A DNA stretch of 36,221 bases from Gammaproteobacteria bacterium (lineage in GTDB: Bacteria > Pseudomonadota > Gammaproteobacteria > Xanthomonadales > Wenzhouxiangellaceae). This document shows, piece by piece, positions 1-11,561 of the stretch. The DNA lies in the NCBI GenBank assembly GCA_021772955.1, contig JAJFKZ010000055.1, forward strand, positions 1 through 36,221, in the 5' to 3' direction. The notes beneath the pieces are model-generated. The model was given only the letters and a program-made list of their open reading frames with translations, was not told the origin of the DNA and ran no database searches. The position numbers and the translations under genes are program-made. The first letter of the stretch is position 1; every line of letters begins with the position of its first letter.

Positions 1-14
1 CCCTCACGCTCACC

Positions 15-413
15 TCAATACTCAGTGTAGGACTTCTGCTCCTGCAGTGCTGAGCCCAGCAGTTCATTGATGGCACGTTTGATGGCAGCACGTTTGTCGT
101 TGTTGATGTAGACCATGCGTGCCTGCTCAATGAAGGACTGATCGAACTTGCCGGCCACTTCTTTGGCGCGCAAGCCATCTTCAATGTTCCATAGATGCTG
201 ATTGACGTCGCGCAAGTTGTCAAACAATTTATCCAGCTGGTCGGATTTTGGCAATTGCGTGTGCACTTGATGCAGCTGCTTGAGCTCATCTCGTACATAG
301 TTTAGCTGGGCTTCATCACTGATGTTTTCCTGCTTGAGCTGCAAGATGCTGATCTTGTCGAGCAGCTCACCCGGTGATACGGGAATCATGATGCTGTTGT
401 TTACTGTACTCAT
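15..413 (-). CDS. DUF6165-like family protein
   Basis: 132 aa ORF; N-terminal IPVSPGELLDKISILQLK pattern resembles the DUF6165 family. Confidence 0.7.
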   Translation of the reverse strand: MSTVNNSIMIPVSPGELLDKISILQLKQENISDEAQLNYVRDELKQLHQVHTQLPKSDQLDKLFDNLRDVNQHLWNIEDGLRAKEVAGKFDQSFIEQARMVYINNDKRAAIKRAINELLGSALQEQKSYTEY

Positions 414-465
414 TAGTTGCTTTTCTCCACCTTTATCTCTAACTACCCTGATGCGTAAACGAATT

Positions 466-488
466 CGGGCCTGGTTAAACCAGGCCCG
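466..488. terminator. Near-perfect hairpin downstream of pnp (cgggcctggtt-a-aaccaggcccg); 3'-end stabiliser or terminator
   Basis: 11-bp palindromic arms seen directly; no strong adjacent T-tract, so intrinsic terminator status is uncertain. Confidence 0.5.
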
Positions 489-546
489 ATCCGTCAGGCT
501 TTTTATCGATCACCAGCATTTTCTGCTGGCAGTCTTGCTTTTATTA

Positions 547-2655
547 TCAGTCGTGATCACCATGCACTTTATCGTCGCCGTTGATGGCTTTCATGCTCAG
601 GCGAATGCGTCCCTGTTTGTCCACTTCTAGCACTTTAACCTTGACCTTGTCACCTTCCTTGAGCTTGTCGGAAACGTTTTCCACTCGCTCATCGGAAATC
701 TGCGAGATGTGTACCAGTCCGTCCTTGCCGGGCAGGATGCTGACAAACGCACCGAAGTTCATCAGACGCTGTACCGTGCCGTCATAAATCTGGCCTGGTT
801 CCACGTCTGCAGTGATCTGCTCGATACGACGGCGTGCATCTTCGGCTGCCTCCTTGTTGGCCGAGGCAATGGTGACAGTGCCGTCATCGGCAATATCAAT
901 GATAGCACCGGTCTCTTCGGTGATCTGACGAATCGTGACACCGCCCTTGCCGATGATGTCGCGAATCTTGTCCGGGTGGACTTTCATCGTCATCAGGCGC
1001 GGTGCATAGCTGGACATTTCCAGACGCGGCTTGTCCAGCACCTTGTTCATTTCACCAAGAATGTGGATGCGCCCTTCTTTAGCCTGTGCCAGGGCGATGC
1101 GCATGATTTCTTCGGTGATGCCGTCGATCTTGATGTCCATCTGCAATGCGGTGATACCTTCGCTGGAACCAGCCACCTTGAAATCCATGTCGCCCAGATG
1201 ATCTTCATCACCAAGAATATCGGTGAGTACGGCAAAGCGTTCGTTTTCCTTCACCAGACCCATGGCAATACCAGCCACCGGTGCCGTCAGCGGTACGCCG
1301 GCGTCCATCATTGCCAGTGAGCCACCACAAACTGAGGCCATTGAGCTGGAGCCATTGGATTCGGTGATTTCCGAAACAATGCGCAGCACATACGGAAAGT
1401 CTTCCAGCGCCGGTACCACGGCTGCAACACCGCGCCTAGCCAGGCGGCCATGGCCGATTTCACGACGTTTGGGGCCGGACATGAAGCCGGTCTCACCGAC
1501 ACAGTATGGCGGGAAGTTGTAGTGCAGCATGAAGTGGTCCTTGTACTCACCGCCGACCGCGTCAATAATCTGAGCGTCACGCGTGGTGCCCAGCGTGGTG
1601 GTCACGATGGCCTGGGTTTCACCGCGGGTGAACACGGCGGAACCGTGCACACGTGGCAACACGCCAACTTCGATGTCGATCGGGCGCACGGTGGTCAGAT
1701 CGCGACCGTCGATGCGTGGCTTGCCGTCCAGAATGCGATCACGCACCATGGCTTTTTCGATGTTGTTGAATGCGGTTTTGATTTCGTCTGCTGAGGGCGC
1801 TGATTCACCTTCACTCAATTCAGTTGCAACCTTGTTGCGCAGCAGACCCACAGCATCGCGGCGCTCCAGCTTGTCGGTTATTTCGTACGCCTTGCGCAAA
1901 TCTTCACCAAGTATGGCGCTGACTTTGTCCTGCAGGCTGGTGTCCTTGGCCACCGGCTGCCAGTCCCAAGCCGGTTTCGCGGCTTCGCCGGCCAGGTCGT
2001 TGATCGTATCAATCACGGTTTGCATGGCCTTGTGACCGAAGGTAACGGCACCCAGCATGATGTCTTCGGACAATATGTTGGCTTCAGATTCCACCATCAG
2101 TACGGCTTTGCTGGTACCGGCCACCACCAGGTCGAGATCTGAGGTTTTCAGGCTTTCCGCCCCAGGGTTCAACAGGTATTCACCGTTGTGGTAACCAACC
2201 CGGGCTGCACCCAGCGGGCCGTTGAAGGGCACGCCAGACAGCGCCAGCGCTGCGGAGGTGCCAATCAGCGCCAAAATGTCCGGGTTCACATCCGGGTTGG
2301 ATGACAGCAGCGTCGCGGTAATCTGGGTTTCGTTCATGAAGCCCTTGGGAAACATCGGCCGGATCGGGCGATCGATCAAACGGCAGATCAGGGTTTCGGT
2401 TTCGGTGGGGCGTCCTTCACGCTTGAAGAATCCGCCTGGAATACGGCCTGCAGCGTAGAATTTTTCCTGGTAGTTGACGGTCAACGGAAAAAACGGGCGG
2501 CCTGCGTCGGCGTTCTTTTGGGCCACTACGGTGACCAGCACACTGGATTCGTTCATGCTGACCATGACGGCGGCGTCAGCCTGACGCGCCAGATGGCCGG
2601 TTTCGATAGTGACTTCGTGGTCACCATACTTGAAGCTACGGGTAATTTTGTTCAC
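547..2655 (-). CDS. pnp: Polyribonucleotide nucleotidyltransferase (PNPase)
   Basis: 702 aa; two RNase PH domains, KH ([12 protein letters not shown]) and S1 ([33 protein letters not shown]) motifs. Confidence 0.98.
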   Translation of the reverse strand: MNKITRSFKYGDHEVTIETGHLARQADAAVMVSMNESSVLVTVVAQKNADAGRPFFPLTVNYQEKFYAAGRIPGGFFKREGRPTETETLICRLIDRPIRPMFPKGFMNETQITATLLSSNPDVNPDILALIGTSAALALSGVPFNGPLGAARVGYHNGEYLLNPGAESLKTSDLDLVVAGTSKAVLMVESEANILSEDIMLGAVTFGHKAMQTVIDTINDLAGEAAKPAWDWQPVAKDTSLQDKVSAILGEDLRKAYEITDKLERRDAVGLLRNKVATELSEGESAPSADEIKTAFNNIEKAMVRDRILDGKPRIDGRDLTTVRPIDIEVGVLPRVHGSAVFTRGETQAIVTTTLGTTRDAQIIDAVGGEYKDHFMLHYNFPPYCVGETGFMSGPKRREIGHGRLARRGVAAVVPALEDFPYVLRIVSEITESNGSSSMASVCGGSLAMMDAGVPLTAPVAGIAMGLVKENERFAVLTDILGDEDHLGDMDFKVAGSSEGITALQMDIKIDGITEEIMRIALAQAKEGRIHILGEMNKVLDKPRLEMSSYAPRLMTMKVHPDKIRDIIGKGGVTIRQITEETGAIIDIADDGTVTIASANKEAAEDARRRIEQITADVEPGQIYDGTVQRLMNFGAFVSILPGKDGLVHISQISDERVENVSDKLKEGDKVKVKVLEVDKQGRIRLSMKAINGDDKVHGDHD

Positions 2656-2829
2656 AGGTATATAGTCCTTTGGATAGAAAGCATTTTGTCGCCTGAGTCA
2701 GGCCGGAAGGCAGGACTCACCGGGCAATGAATTTTATGCGCATACAAGCGAGCTGCGCGCGTGATCGCGCGCAGTGTCAAGCTTGTGTGCCTGGGCATAG
2801 ATGGGTTGGTATCGATCGCCGCGGGCAGA

Positions 2830-3099
2830 TCAGTGGCGCAAATTCAGGCGACCAATCAGTTCGCGGTAGCGTTCCAGATCAATTTTTTTCAGGTAGGCCA
2901 GCAAATGACGGCGACGATTGACCATCTGCAACAGACCACGACGGGAGTGGTGATCACCTTTGTGGGTTGCAAAATGCTGAGTCAGATGCTGAATCTGGCT
3001 GGTCAGCAGCGCGATCTGCACTTCCGGCGAACCGGTGTCGTTGGGCGCGCGTTGGTAATCGTTAACGATGGTAGACTTTTCTTGTGGACTCAATGACAT
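2830..3099 (-). CDS. rpsO: 30S ribosomal protein S15
   Basis: 89 aa; characteristic [14 protein letters not shown] and [22 protein letters not shown]. Confidence 0.98.
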   Translation of the reverse strand: MSLSPQEKSTIVNDYQRAPNDTGSPEVQIALLTSQIQHLTQHFATHKGDHHSRRGLLQMVNRRRHLLAYLKKIDLERYRELIGRLNLRH

Positions 3100-3398
3100 G
3101 CTCGTCGTACTCCGATGATAAGTTTATTGGCTGTGGTAGATGGCAACGAGGCTTTATGCAAATAGCCGCCCAATAAGCGGTCGATTTCGTCGTAATCGAT
3201 GGCAGCACCTGGCTCACTGTGAGCTAAACAGGTCCGCAAGCGCAAAGTCGACAGACACTTGCACAAAGCCTCGCCGTTGCCTGTATTATGTCTAGCCAGC
3301 TATTTTACTACTTATGACAATGGATTGTAAACCGCCAGCAGCAGAACAGACCGTGTTTACAACGTTTGCAATCGTCCGGCACGAACCGCTGAGGTCCG

Positions 3399-4556
3399 GT
3401 GCCAATGTCAGGTGCAATCATGGGCGATGACGCACTGAATCACCTAGATCTGCTGCGCGAGCAGATCGACCGCATCGATCAGCAAATCCTTGGCTTGCTG
3501 CAAGACCGCAACCACGTGGTCGCGGACATCGTCACCGCCAAACGTCAACAACGCCAGCCGGTGTATGTTGCCGAACGTGAACAACAAAAGACCCGGCGCT
3601 TTCGGGATCAGGCCGTCGAGCATGGGCTGGAGCCGGATTGGGCCGAGGATTTTCTGCGCATGATCATGGCTGCATCGCGCGCCAGTCAGTCACAACAAAG
3701 CTTTGTGCGCGCCGGCCAGCAGCAACGTCGGATACTTTTTATCGGCGGTGACGGCAGCATGGCAACGCTGTACCGGAAGATGTTCGAGCGCAGCGGCCAT
3801 CACACCCTGGGCCTCGACCGTGACAACTGGCAGCAGCTGGATGACTTGCTGATCGGCACCGACCTGGTCATTGTCAGTGTGCCCATCAATGTCACCCTGG
3901 CTGTTATCAGTCGCCTGCACGGCAAGCTGCCGCAGGACTGCATACTGGCGGACTTTACCAGTAACAAATCCGATTCCGTGGCCGCCATGCTGCAAGCACA
4001 CAGCGGCCCGGTGATCGGACTGCACCCGATGCACGGTGCCGATGTCAGCCAGGTATCGAGGCAGTTGCTGATTGCCTGCCCGGCCCGCCATCCCGAGCAA
4101 TCTGCCTGGTTGTTGGAGCAATGTCATTTGTGGGGCATGCGTGTGATCAGCACTGAGGCGAAAGAACACGATCGCATGATGAACCTGGTCCAGGGACTGC
4201 GGCATTTCATCGCCTTGCTGCATGGCTCCTACCTGCAGCGCAGCGCCATGGACCCAGCCGCCATGTTAAGTTGCTCCAGCCCGATCTATCGAGCCGAACT
4301 GATGATGATTGGTCGCATGTTTGCGCAACAAGCGGAGCTGTATGCCGACATCGTACTGGCCAACGAAGAACGTCGACAACTGCTGGCAGACTTTTTGCAG
4401 CATCATGCAGGCCTGGCCGAGTTGGTCGCAAACAACGATCGTGCTGGCTTTATCGCTGAATTTGAGTCCATCAGCCGGTATTTTGGTGACTTCAGTCAAA
4501 CAGCCATGAGCGAGAGCAGCTACATGATTCATCGCCTGGCTGACCGCTTCGCCTGA
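3399..4556 (+). CDS. tyrA: Bifunctional chorismate mutase / prephenate dehydrogenase (T-protein); start may be 3405 or 3420
   Basis: N-terminal AroQ chorismate mutase (LLREQIDRIDQQILGLLQDRN) followed by a prephenate dehydrogenase-like domain (LFIGGDGSMATLYRKMF, LHPMHGAD). Confidence 0.92.
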   Translation: MPMSGAIMGDDALNHLDLLREQIDRIDQQILGLLQDRNHVVADIVTAKRQQRQPVYVAEREQQKTRRFRDQAVEHGLEPDWAEDFLRMIMAASRASQSQQSFVRAGQQQRRILFIGGDGSMATLYRKMFERSGHHTLGLDRDNWQQLDDLLIGTDLVIVSVPINVTLAVISRLHGKLPQDCILADFTSNKSDSVAAMLQAHSGPVIGLHPMHGADVSQVSRQLLIACPARHPEQSAWLLEQCHLWGMRVISTEAKEHDRMMNLVQGLRHFIALLHGSYLQRSAMDPAAMLSCSSPIYRAELMMIGRMFAQQAELYADIVLANEERRQLLADFLQHHAGLAELVANNDRAGFIAEFESISRYFGDFSQTAMSESSYMIHRLADRFA

Positions 4557-4638
4557 GCGGCGCTACTTCCCGGGTGCCATCCCGCTACCAGAGACCAGGA
4601 TCAGAACCAAAGCCATGGCCAGCAGCAGTTGTCAGATG

Positions 4639-5574
4639 TCAGAACATGCGCTTCGGGTGTAGTTTGCCGGCCGCGTCCTGACGGGCGATACCCAGCAAGC
4701 CGTCTTCACCGTACACACGCAGCAGCGGTTGTGCATCTGCGTCTGTTGACGCAGGTTGAGCAGGTGCAACGACCTTAGCGATGCTCAATGCCTGGCCGTG
4801 ACGAAACCGCTCAGCCTGGGCAGGGTCCAGCCGCTGTAGCGGCAGATGCTGCAAGCCAGCGTCAGCCGGCAACAGCATGGCCAGTGGATCATCGCTTTGC
4901 TGCAGCTGCTCCATGCTCACCATCTGCTCGGCCTGAAAGGGCCCAATGCTGGTCCGACGTAAAGCGGTCAGGTGGGTCACCGTGGCGGCCAACTCGGCCA
5001 GTTGCTGGGCCAGGGTTCGAATATAGGTGCCTTTGCTGCAACGCACGGTAAAATCGACCTGGGTGGCACTAGCAGCTGTTATCTCCAGTGCAGCAATGTG
5101 CACGGTACGGCTGCTGCGTTCTATTTCGACTCCTTGTCGGGCCAGCTCATAGAGGCGCTTGCCCTGGACTTTGAGTGCCGAATACATCGGCGGTATCTGC
5201 TCGATGCTGCCGGTCAACCGGTTCGCCAGCAGCTGCCACGCGGCGCGATCCAGATCCGGCACTGTTGCACTGGCACAGACTTCGCCTTCAGGATCACCGG
5301 TGGTGGTCGCTGTTCCAAGCAACATGCTGGCCTGATAACATTTATCGAATTCAAGCAGAAAGGCATTCACGCGCGTGGCGCGAGCAAAAGCGCACACCAG
5401 CATGCCGCTGGCAAATGGGTCAAGTGTCCCGGCATGGCCGGCCTTGCGTATGCCGAGCACGCGTTTGCAGGCAGACAAGACCTGGTTGGAGCTGCTGCCA
5501 ACCGGTTTATCCAGCAGCAACAGGCCGCCGGTCTGTTGCCGCGCGCAGGCTAGTGTCCTGTTACCAGGCATCAT
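4639..5574 (-). CDS. truB: tRNA pseudouridine(55) synthase
   Basis: 311 aa; GLLLLDKPVGSSSNQVL and KAGHAGTLDPFASGML motifs. Confidence 0.96.
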   Translation of the reverse strand: MMPGNRTLACARQQTGGLLLLDKPVGSSSNQVLSACKRVLGIRKAGHAGTLDPFASGMLVCAFARATRVNAFLLEFDKCYQASMLLGTATTTGDPEGEVCASATVPDLDRAAWQLLANRLTGSIEQIPPMYSALKVQGKRLYELARQGVEIERSSRTVHIAALEITAASATQVDFTVRCSKGTYIRTLAQQLAELAATVTHLTALRRTSIGPFQAEQMVSMEQLQQSDDPLAMLLPADAGLQHLPLQRLDPAQAERFRHGQALSIAKVVAPAQPASTDADAQPLLRVYGEDGLLGIARQDAAGKLHPKRMF

Positions 5575-5598
5575 GACCAGAGATTGAGCAACACCCAG

Positions 5599-5976
5599 CT
5601 AGGACGTTTCATCCTCGGACGCAGCCGGTGTTGTGTTCAGGCCGCGTAAAATAGCGTCCATGTGTGCGCCTTGCTCTACCGAGGTGTCATGATGAAAATG
5701 CAGTTCCGGAACACTGCGCATGCGCAGCCCCTGGCCGAGGCGAGTGCGCAAAAAACCGGCACTGCGATTAAGCGCTCCCACCGAAATTTTTGCTTCGTCG
5801 CTGTCAAACACTGTCACAAAGACCTTGGCATGCCCCAGATCGCGGCTCACTTCCACGTCTGAAACACTGACAAAACCGACCTCGGGATCTTTGACTTCCT
5901 GTTGGATCAGCGTTGCCAGATCACGGCGTATTTGTGCCGCAACACGTTCATGACGAGAGTATCCTTTGCTGTTCAT
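5599..5976 (-). CDS. rbfA: 30S ribosome-binding factor A
   Basis: 125 aa; RHERVAAQIRRDLATLIQQEVKDPEVGFVSVSDVEVSRDLGHAKVFV. Confidence 0.96.
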   Translation of the reverse strand: MNSKGYSRHERVAAQIRRDLATLIQQEVKDPEVGFVSVSDVEVSRDLGHAKVFVTVFDSDEAKISVGALNRSAGFLRTRLGQGLRMRSVPELHFHHDTSVEQGAHMDAILRGLNTTPAASEDETS

Positions 5977-6096
5977 GGTTGTAGACTCCGTGCTGCTGAT
6001 GCGGTTTTGCTTTGACCGCGGCTATCGATGCAGTTCAACTGCTTCGACCACAAGTTGCGGCCGGAAACCGGCCTCAACCAACCCGTTCACCCGGGC

Positions 6097-8835
6097 TCAC
6101 TCCAGGGTACGGGCCACTTCGATACGTTCAAAACACTCGATCTGATCACCCGGATGCACATCGTTGTAGGCTTTGACGCCGATGCCGCATTCGGTGCCGG
6201 ACTCCACCACCTTGACGTCGTCCTTGAAACGACGCAGTGATTCCAGCTCACCCTCGAACACCACCACGTTGTCTCTGAGCACACGAATCGGTCGATCACG
6301 CTTGACCACGCCTTCGATCACCAGACAGCCGGCAACGGCGCCCAGCTTGGCACTGCGAAACACATCCTTGACTTCGGCCAGGCCAATGATCTGCTCCTTG
6401 GTTTCGGTACCGAGCAAGCCGGTAATCGCGGCCTTGACCTGGTCGATGGCCTCGTAGATGATGCTGTAGTAGTGCAGATCAAGGTCTTCATCCTTGATGA
6501 TTTTGCGGGCGCTGGCGTCGGCGCGCACATTGAAGCCGATGATGATTGCACTGGAGGCATGTGCCAATGAGGCGTCGGACTCGGTAATACCACCAACTCC
6601 GCTGGAAATCACCTTGATTTCGATTTCCTCAGTGGACAAGCGCGTCAGCGCATCACGCAGCGCTTCGACACTGCCTTGCACATCCGCCTTGACGATCAGG
6701 TTGATGGTTTGCTTCTGGCCATCACTACCCATGTTTTCAAACAGATTCTTGAGCTTGGCAGCCTGCTGCTGAGCCAATCGGCCTTCACGGCTCTTGGATG
6801 AACGCTGTGATGCCGCATCGCGCGCCTTGCGCTCATTGGCCACCACCATCATTTCATCACCTGCATCCGGCACACCGGACAAACCAAGGATTTCCACCGG
6901 GAACGATGGTCCAACAGCGGCGACTTTCTCACCACGCTCATTGTGCATGGAACGGGCGCGACCATAGGTTTCACCGGCCAGCACCATATCGCCCTGCTCC
7001 AGCGTGCCATCCTGGATCAGCAACGTAGCTACCGGGCCGCGGCCCTTGTCCAGACGAGACTCGATTACCACGCCGCGAGCTTTGCGGGTCGGATCGGCTT
7101 TCAGTTCCATCACCTCGGCCTGCAACAAGATGGCTTCCAGCAGCTTGTCCACCCCGGCACCGGTCTTGGCTGACACTTCAACAAAGATCTGCTCGCCGCC
7201 CCAGTCCTCGGGAATCACATCCAGCTTACTCAGTTCATTCTTGACCCGATCCGGATCAGCTTCCTCCAGATCCATCTTGTTAATGGCAATGATCATCGGC
7301 ACATTGGCAGCACGTGAATGCAGGATTGCCTCTTCGGTTTGCGGCATCACACCATCGTTGGCGGCGACCACCACAATCACGATGTCAGTGGCAACAGCAC
7401 CACGCGCACGCATGGCGGTAAAAGCAGCATGGCCCGGGGTGTCGAGGAAGCTGATGCCGCCCTTTTCCGACGCCACATGGTAGGCACCAATGTGCTGGGT
7501 AATGCCACCGGCTTCACCGTCTGCAACCTTGCTCTCGCGAATGAAGTCCAGCAACGAAGTCTTGCCATGATCCACATGCCCCATGATGGTCACGACCGGC
7601 GGACGCGCTACACCAGTGCCTTGCTCGCCTTCGGCTTCGGCTTCGGCTGCGAGTTCGCCCTCGATATCCGATTCGACTGCAGCATGTGCTGTGTGTCCAA
7701 GTTCTTCCGCGATCAAAATCGCGGTGTCCTGTTCCAGCGGCTGGTTGATGGTCAACATCATGCCCTGCTTCATCATGACCTTGATCAATTCAGCACTTTT
7801 CACCGCCAAAAGTTTGGCCAGCTCACCCACGGTAATGATTTCCGGAACGGCCACATCGCGTAGCACCGGCTCGGTCGGACGCTGAAAGCCGTGATCCTGA
7901 TTGAGGCTCAAATCGGCAGGACGTCGCGACTTGCCTTTACGACGACGCCCACTGCCAGGCGTAACGTGCAACTGGGTGCGACCATCGCCGTCCCGTCGTC
8001 CCTTGCCCTTGCCTTTGGCATCGCCGAGGCGCTTTTTTTCCTCGTATTGACGAATGCGCTTGGCTGCCAACTCGTCAATTTCCGACACAGCGTCATCATC
8101 ATCTGCAGGCGCTGACTTCTTGTCGGATTTTTTCCCTGTTGCCGCCGGCTTGCGAGCTGCTTTGGCCGTCGTCACGTCAGCCTTAGTCTCGACCTCGGTC
8201 GTGGCAGCAGCATCGTCATTTGCCGTTTCAGCGTCTGGCTCAACACTGGCTTCAGGCTGCTCCGGACTCGCCTCGGTGGGCTCGACTTCGGCAGCCTCGG
8301 GCGGTTCTTGTGCTTCTGGCTCTGCAGCAGCTGGCTGCTCCTCAGGCATGTTGGCTTGCTCTTCAGCGAGCAGCAAAGCCTGCTTGCGCTCGTCTTCGAG
8401 CTGCAGACGTTTCTGTTCGGCTTCGCGCTGTTCGCGAATTTCCTCCAGCGCCTTGCGTGCCTGTTCGCGCTCCAGCTCAGCGGCTGCGCTGCGTTCGGCC
8501 TCTGACTTGAGCAGCGTTCTTTTCTTGCGTACCTCGACATTGATCTTTTTCGCCGGCGCCGGGCGACCACCGGGTCGAGTACCACCGCTGACCGAAAGCT
8601 CTGAGCGGCTGCGCCGGCGCAAGGCTACCTTGTCCGTAGCACTGGCATTGGCGCTGGGCGCTGCCTTGCCGTGGCTGCTGCGCAAATGTTCGAGCAAGGC
8701 TTTCTTGTCTTTGCCGGACACAATTGCGTCTGCCGAGGCAATATCAATACCGGCTTCTTTGAATTGCAACAGCAACTTGTCTTCCGACATATTCAGCACT
8801 GCTGCCAATTGTCCTACCGTCATTTGTGATGACAT
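6097..8835 (-). CDS. infB: Translation initiation factor IF-2
   Basis: 912 aa; G-domain [29 protein letters not shown]-terminal Ala/Glu-rich linker. Confidence 0.98.
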   Translation of the reverse strand: MSSQMTVGQLAAVLNMSEDKLLLQFKEAGIDIASADAIVSGKDKKALLEHLRSSHGKAAPSANASATDKVALRRRSRSELSVSGGTRPGGRPAPAKKINVEVRKKRTLLKSEAERSAAAELEREQARKALEEIREQREAEQKRLQLEDERKQALLLAEEQANMPEEQPAAAEPEAQEPPEAAEVEPTEASPEQPEASVEPDAETANDDAAATTEVETKADVTTAKAARKPAATGKKSDKKSAPADDDDAVSEIDELAAKRIRQYEEKKRLGDAKGKGKGRRDGDGRTQLHVTPGSGRRRKGKSRRPADLSLNQDHGFQRPTEPVLRDVAVPEIITVGELAKLLAVKSAELIKVMMKQGMMLTINQPLEQDTAILIAEELGHTAHAAVESDIEGELAAEAEAEGEQGTGVARPPVVTIMGHVDHGKTSLLDFIRESKVADGEAGGITQHIGAYHVASEKGGISFLDTPGHAAFTAMRARGAVATDIVIVVVAANDGVMPQTEEAILHSRAANVPMIIAINKMDLEEADPDRVKNELSKLDVIPEDWGGEQIFVEVSAKTGAGVDKLLEAILLQAEVMELKADPTRKARGVVIESRLDKGRGPVATLLIQDGTLEQGDMVLAGETYGRARSMHNERGEKVAAVGPSFPVEILGLSGVPDAGDEMMVVANERKARDAASQRSSKSREGRLAQQQAAKLKNLFENMGSDGQKQTINLIVKADVQGSVEALRDALTRLSTEEIEIKVISSGVGGITESDASLAHASSAIIIGFNVRADASARKIIKDEDLDLHYYSIIYEAIDQVKAAITGLLGTETKEQIIGLAEVKDVFRSAKLGAVAGCLVIEGVVKRDRPIRVLRDNVVVFEGELESLRRFKDDVKVVESGTECGIGVKAYNDVHPGDQIECFERIEVARTLE

Positions 8836-8980
8836 TAATCTACCTTCCTCATAATTTCATATCGCATTGCCAGCGTACCCGGTACAACAATTGTCGCAGC
8901 CTCAGCGACTGGATCAAATGCTCGTGCTGGCGAATCCAGGACGTCCATAAAACCGGCCTGCAGGACCCGCTTCATGCAAG

Positions 8981-10474
8981 TCAACTCTCATCGTCAAACC
9001 AGTGCGCCCGCGCCTTCATGATTAGCACCCCGGCCTGCTCGGCATCCAGATCAGCAATCGCCTCCAGATCATCGGTAGCGCAATCAGCCAGATCTTCCCG
9101 ACTGCGAATACCCTGCTCCGCCAGCGCGTAAGCCAGGGTTTCAGTCATGCCTTCCAGATCCAGCAGATCCTGTTCCGGTTTGTTCTCGTCCAGCGCTTCT
9201 TCATTCGCGATCATCTGTACCAGCAAAGCATCGCGCGCGCGGCGGCGCAGTTCCTCGACGATGTTTTCATCGAACTCGGCAATCGCCAGCAATTCAGCTT
9301 CAGGTACATAGGCAATTTCCTCGATGGTGCTGAAACCCTCCTGCACCAGGATACCGGCCAGATCCTCATCCACATCCAGACCTTTGGTGAACATGTCACG
9401 CAGCTCTTTGGATTCAGAATCACTCTTGGCCTCGGCATCGTCAATGGTCATCACGTTCAGTTTCCAGCCGGTCAGTTCGCTGGCCAGCCTGACATTCTGA
9501 CCACCGCGGCCAATCGCCTGTGACAGATTTTCTTCTTCCACGGCGATGTCCATGGATTGCTTTTCTTCATCCACAACAATGGAACTGACTTCCGCGGGTG
9601 CCATGGCATTGATCACGAACTGGGCCGGGTTTTCATCATGCAAAATGATGTCGATGCGCTCGCCAGCCAGCTCGTTGCTGACTGCCTGCACCCGCGAACC
9701 GCGCATACCGACGCAAGCTCCGACCGGGTCAGTGCGCTTGTCATTGGCCCGCACTGCGATCTTGGCGCGACGCCCAGGATCACGAGCTGCACCAAGTATG
9801 TCGACCAGTTCGGAATCGATTTCCGGAACTTCCAGCGTAAACAGCTTGATCAGAAACTCTTTCAAGGTGCGGCTGGCAAACAATTGCGGGCCGCGCTGAT
9901 CGGGTTTGACTTCGTACAGGTACGCACGCAGACGATCGCCCGGACGCACTGACTCACCCGGCACCATGTGGCGGCTGGGGATAAAGGCTTCGGCGTTGCC
10001 GCCAAGATCCAGAATCACACTGCCACGATCAAAGCGCTTGACGATGCCGTTGATCAGCTCACCGGTGCGACCTTCGTATTCCTCAAACACCTGATCGCGC
10101 TCCGCCTCGCGGACTTTCTGCACGATCACCTGCTTGGCTGCCTGCGCAGCAATGCGGCCGAATTCGGGATTATCGATTTTTTCCTCGATGCGATCACCAA
10201 CACTCAGCTCGGCATCGTGTTTGCGCGCTTCGCTGAGAATGATCTGCTGTTCAGGAAATTCGATTTCCTCGTCATCGTCCACGACATGCCAGACACGGAA
10301 AGTTTCATACTCACCGGTCTTTGGATCAATGCTGACACGCGCGTCAATTTCAAGCTCATGCTTTTTCCGCGCAGCCGAAGCCAAAGCTGCTTCGATCGCA
10401 TCGAAGATCACAGCCTTGCTGACGCCTTTCTCGTTGGCAACCGCTTCGGCTACCAGCAAAATCTCTTTTGCCAT
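8981..10474 (-). CDS. nusA: Transcription termination/antitermination factor NusA
   Basis: 497 aa; S1/KH domains ([39 protein letters not shown]) and C-terminal acidic repeats. Confidence 0.98.
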   Translation of the reverse strand: MAKEILLVAEAVANEKGVSKAVIFDAIEAALASAARKKHELEIDARVSIDPKTGEYETFRVWHVVDDDEEIEFPEQQIILSEARKHDAELSVGDRIEEKIDNPEFGRIAAQAAKQVIVQKVREAERDQVFEEYEGRTGELINGIVKRFDRGSVILDLGGNAEAFIPSRHMVPGESVRPGDRLRAYLYEVKPDQRGPQLFASRTLKEFLIKLFTLEVPEIDSELVDILGAARDPGRRAKIAVRANDKRTDPVGACVGMRGSRVQAVSNELAGERIDIILHDENPAQFVINAMAPAEVSSIVVDEEKQSMDIAVEEENLSQAIGRGGQNVRLASELTGWKLNVMTIDDAEAKSDSESKELRDMFTKGLDVDEDLAGILVQEGFSTIEEIAYVPEAELLAIAEFDENIVEELRRRARDALLVQMIANEEALDENKPEQDLLDLEGMTETLAYALAEQGIRSREDLADCATDDLEAIADLDAEQAGVLIMKARAHWFDDES

Positions 10475-10583
10475 GTTATTCCTCTAAACTAGCAAACATT
10501 CCTGACACAAATAAAAACTTTCCCCGGCGCTTGCTTGCAGGAAGACAAGCCCGTGGTTACTACATTATTCAGCCGGCCTGGCA

Positions 10584-11078
10584 TTATTCAGCCGACCTGG
10601 CCAGCAGCTTCGCATAGTCCGGAGCCAGCTTGGCGCTGCGAATCTCGGCATGCTGTATGCACACCGACATGTCATCATCGCGCTGCAGCACAATCGCCTC
10701 ATCACTAACCTCGACCAGCCGGCCATGATGCTTGTGTCGACCTTCAGTTTTACTGAAAGTCTTCACATCGACGTCTTGCTCGATGCACATGCGAAAATGC
10801 TCAGGTGCCAACAGTGGCCGATCCACCCCCGGAGACGACACCTCCAGCGTGTAATGCCCATTGATCGGATCGTTCACATCCAGCAATGCCGCAGCCTCGC
10901 GGCTGACCAGTTCACAATCGCGCAAACCAATATCGCCGCTGAAATCCGGTTGATCGATGAGCAGCCAGAGCTTCTTGCTGCCACCTTCGCCCCGCAATTG
11001 CAGTGCCCACAGCTTGTAGCCCAGCTCTTCCACCAGGCCAGCGAGCATGCTCTCCAATTGCGTGATCACTCTACTCAT
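10584..11078 (-). CDS. rimP: Ribosome maturation factor RimP
   Basis: Start at MSRVITQLESML preferred, because the longer ORF start overlaps a terminator; LEVSSPGVDRPL motif; upstream of nusA. Confidence 0.95.
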   Translation of the reverse strand: MSRVITQLESMLAGLVEELGYKLWALQLRGEGGSKKLWLLIDQPDFSGDIGLRDCELVSREAAALLDVNDPINGHYTLEVSSPGVDRPLLAPEHFRMCIEQDVDVKTFSKTEGRHKHHGRLVEVSDEAIVLQRDDDMSVCIQHAEIRSAKLAPDYAKLLARSAE

Positions 11079-11104
11079 GCCGTCAAACAATCCAATCAGT
11101 AATG

Positions 11105-11126
11105 AAAAAGGCCCCATGCGGGGCCT
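11105..11126 (-). terminator. Intrinsic terminator/attenuator just upstream of rimP
   Basis: Minus strand reads AGGCCCC-GCAT-GGGGCCTTTTT: 7-bp GC stem, 4-nt loop, T-tract. Confidence 0.8.
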
Positions 11127-11561
11127 CTTAAATCAGAAGACACATGTCAACGACACGCATCGCTGTCAGCTTAACGGTCAAACACCTGTTAAGTGCATAA
11201 CCCTCCGTACAATCAACTATTGTAACCAAATGAGCGCAGCTTCGCCAGCTTATTCACGCACGGTATTGATCCACACGTCCAGACTCGTCTGACAAACGAA
11301 TTTTTAGCGGCGCTTCTGCACCGGTGCCTGACACTGATTGACCATGGCCTTGTTTTGCCATGTGATTGTGACGCAAGCGGCCAGGATTGGCCTATCAATC
11401 AATTTATCAATGTGAAAGTATCCACCAGTGCATCCGTTCGGACAGGTCGAGATGCTATTTTGATTGGCGGTTTTTTGCTGTTTTCAGTTGCCCACCAGCG
11501 CCAGAAAAGCAAACCATTCGCAGCAATCCAGTCACGTTTTAAACTAGACAGTAAGCTGTTT

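Noticed and set aside
709-1320. 203 aa plus-strand ORF inside pnp
   Set aside because: Antisense shadow ORF of a highly conserved gene; no domain seen
8054-8854. 266 aa Ser/Ala-rich ORF antisense to infB
   Set aside because: Composition is the antisense of the Ala/Glu-rich IF-2 linker; no recognisable domain
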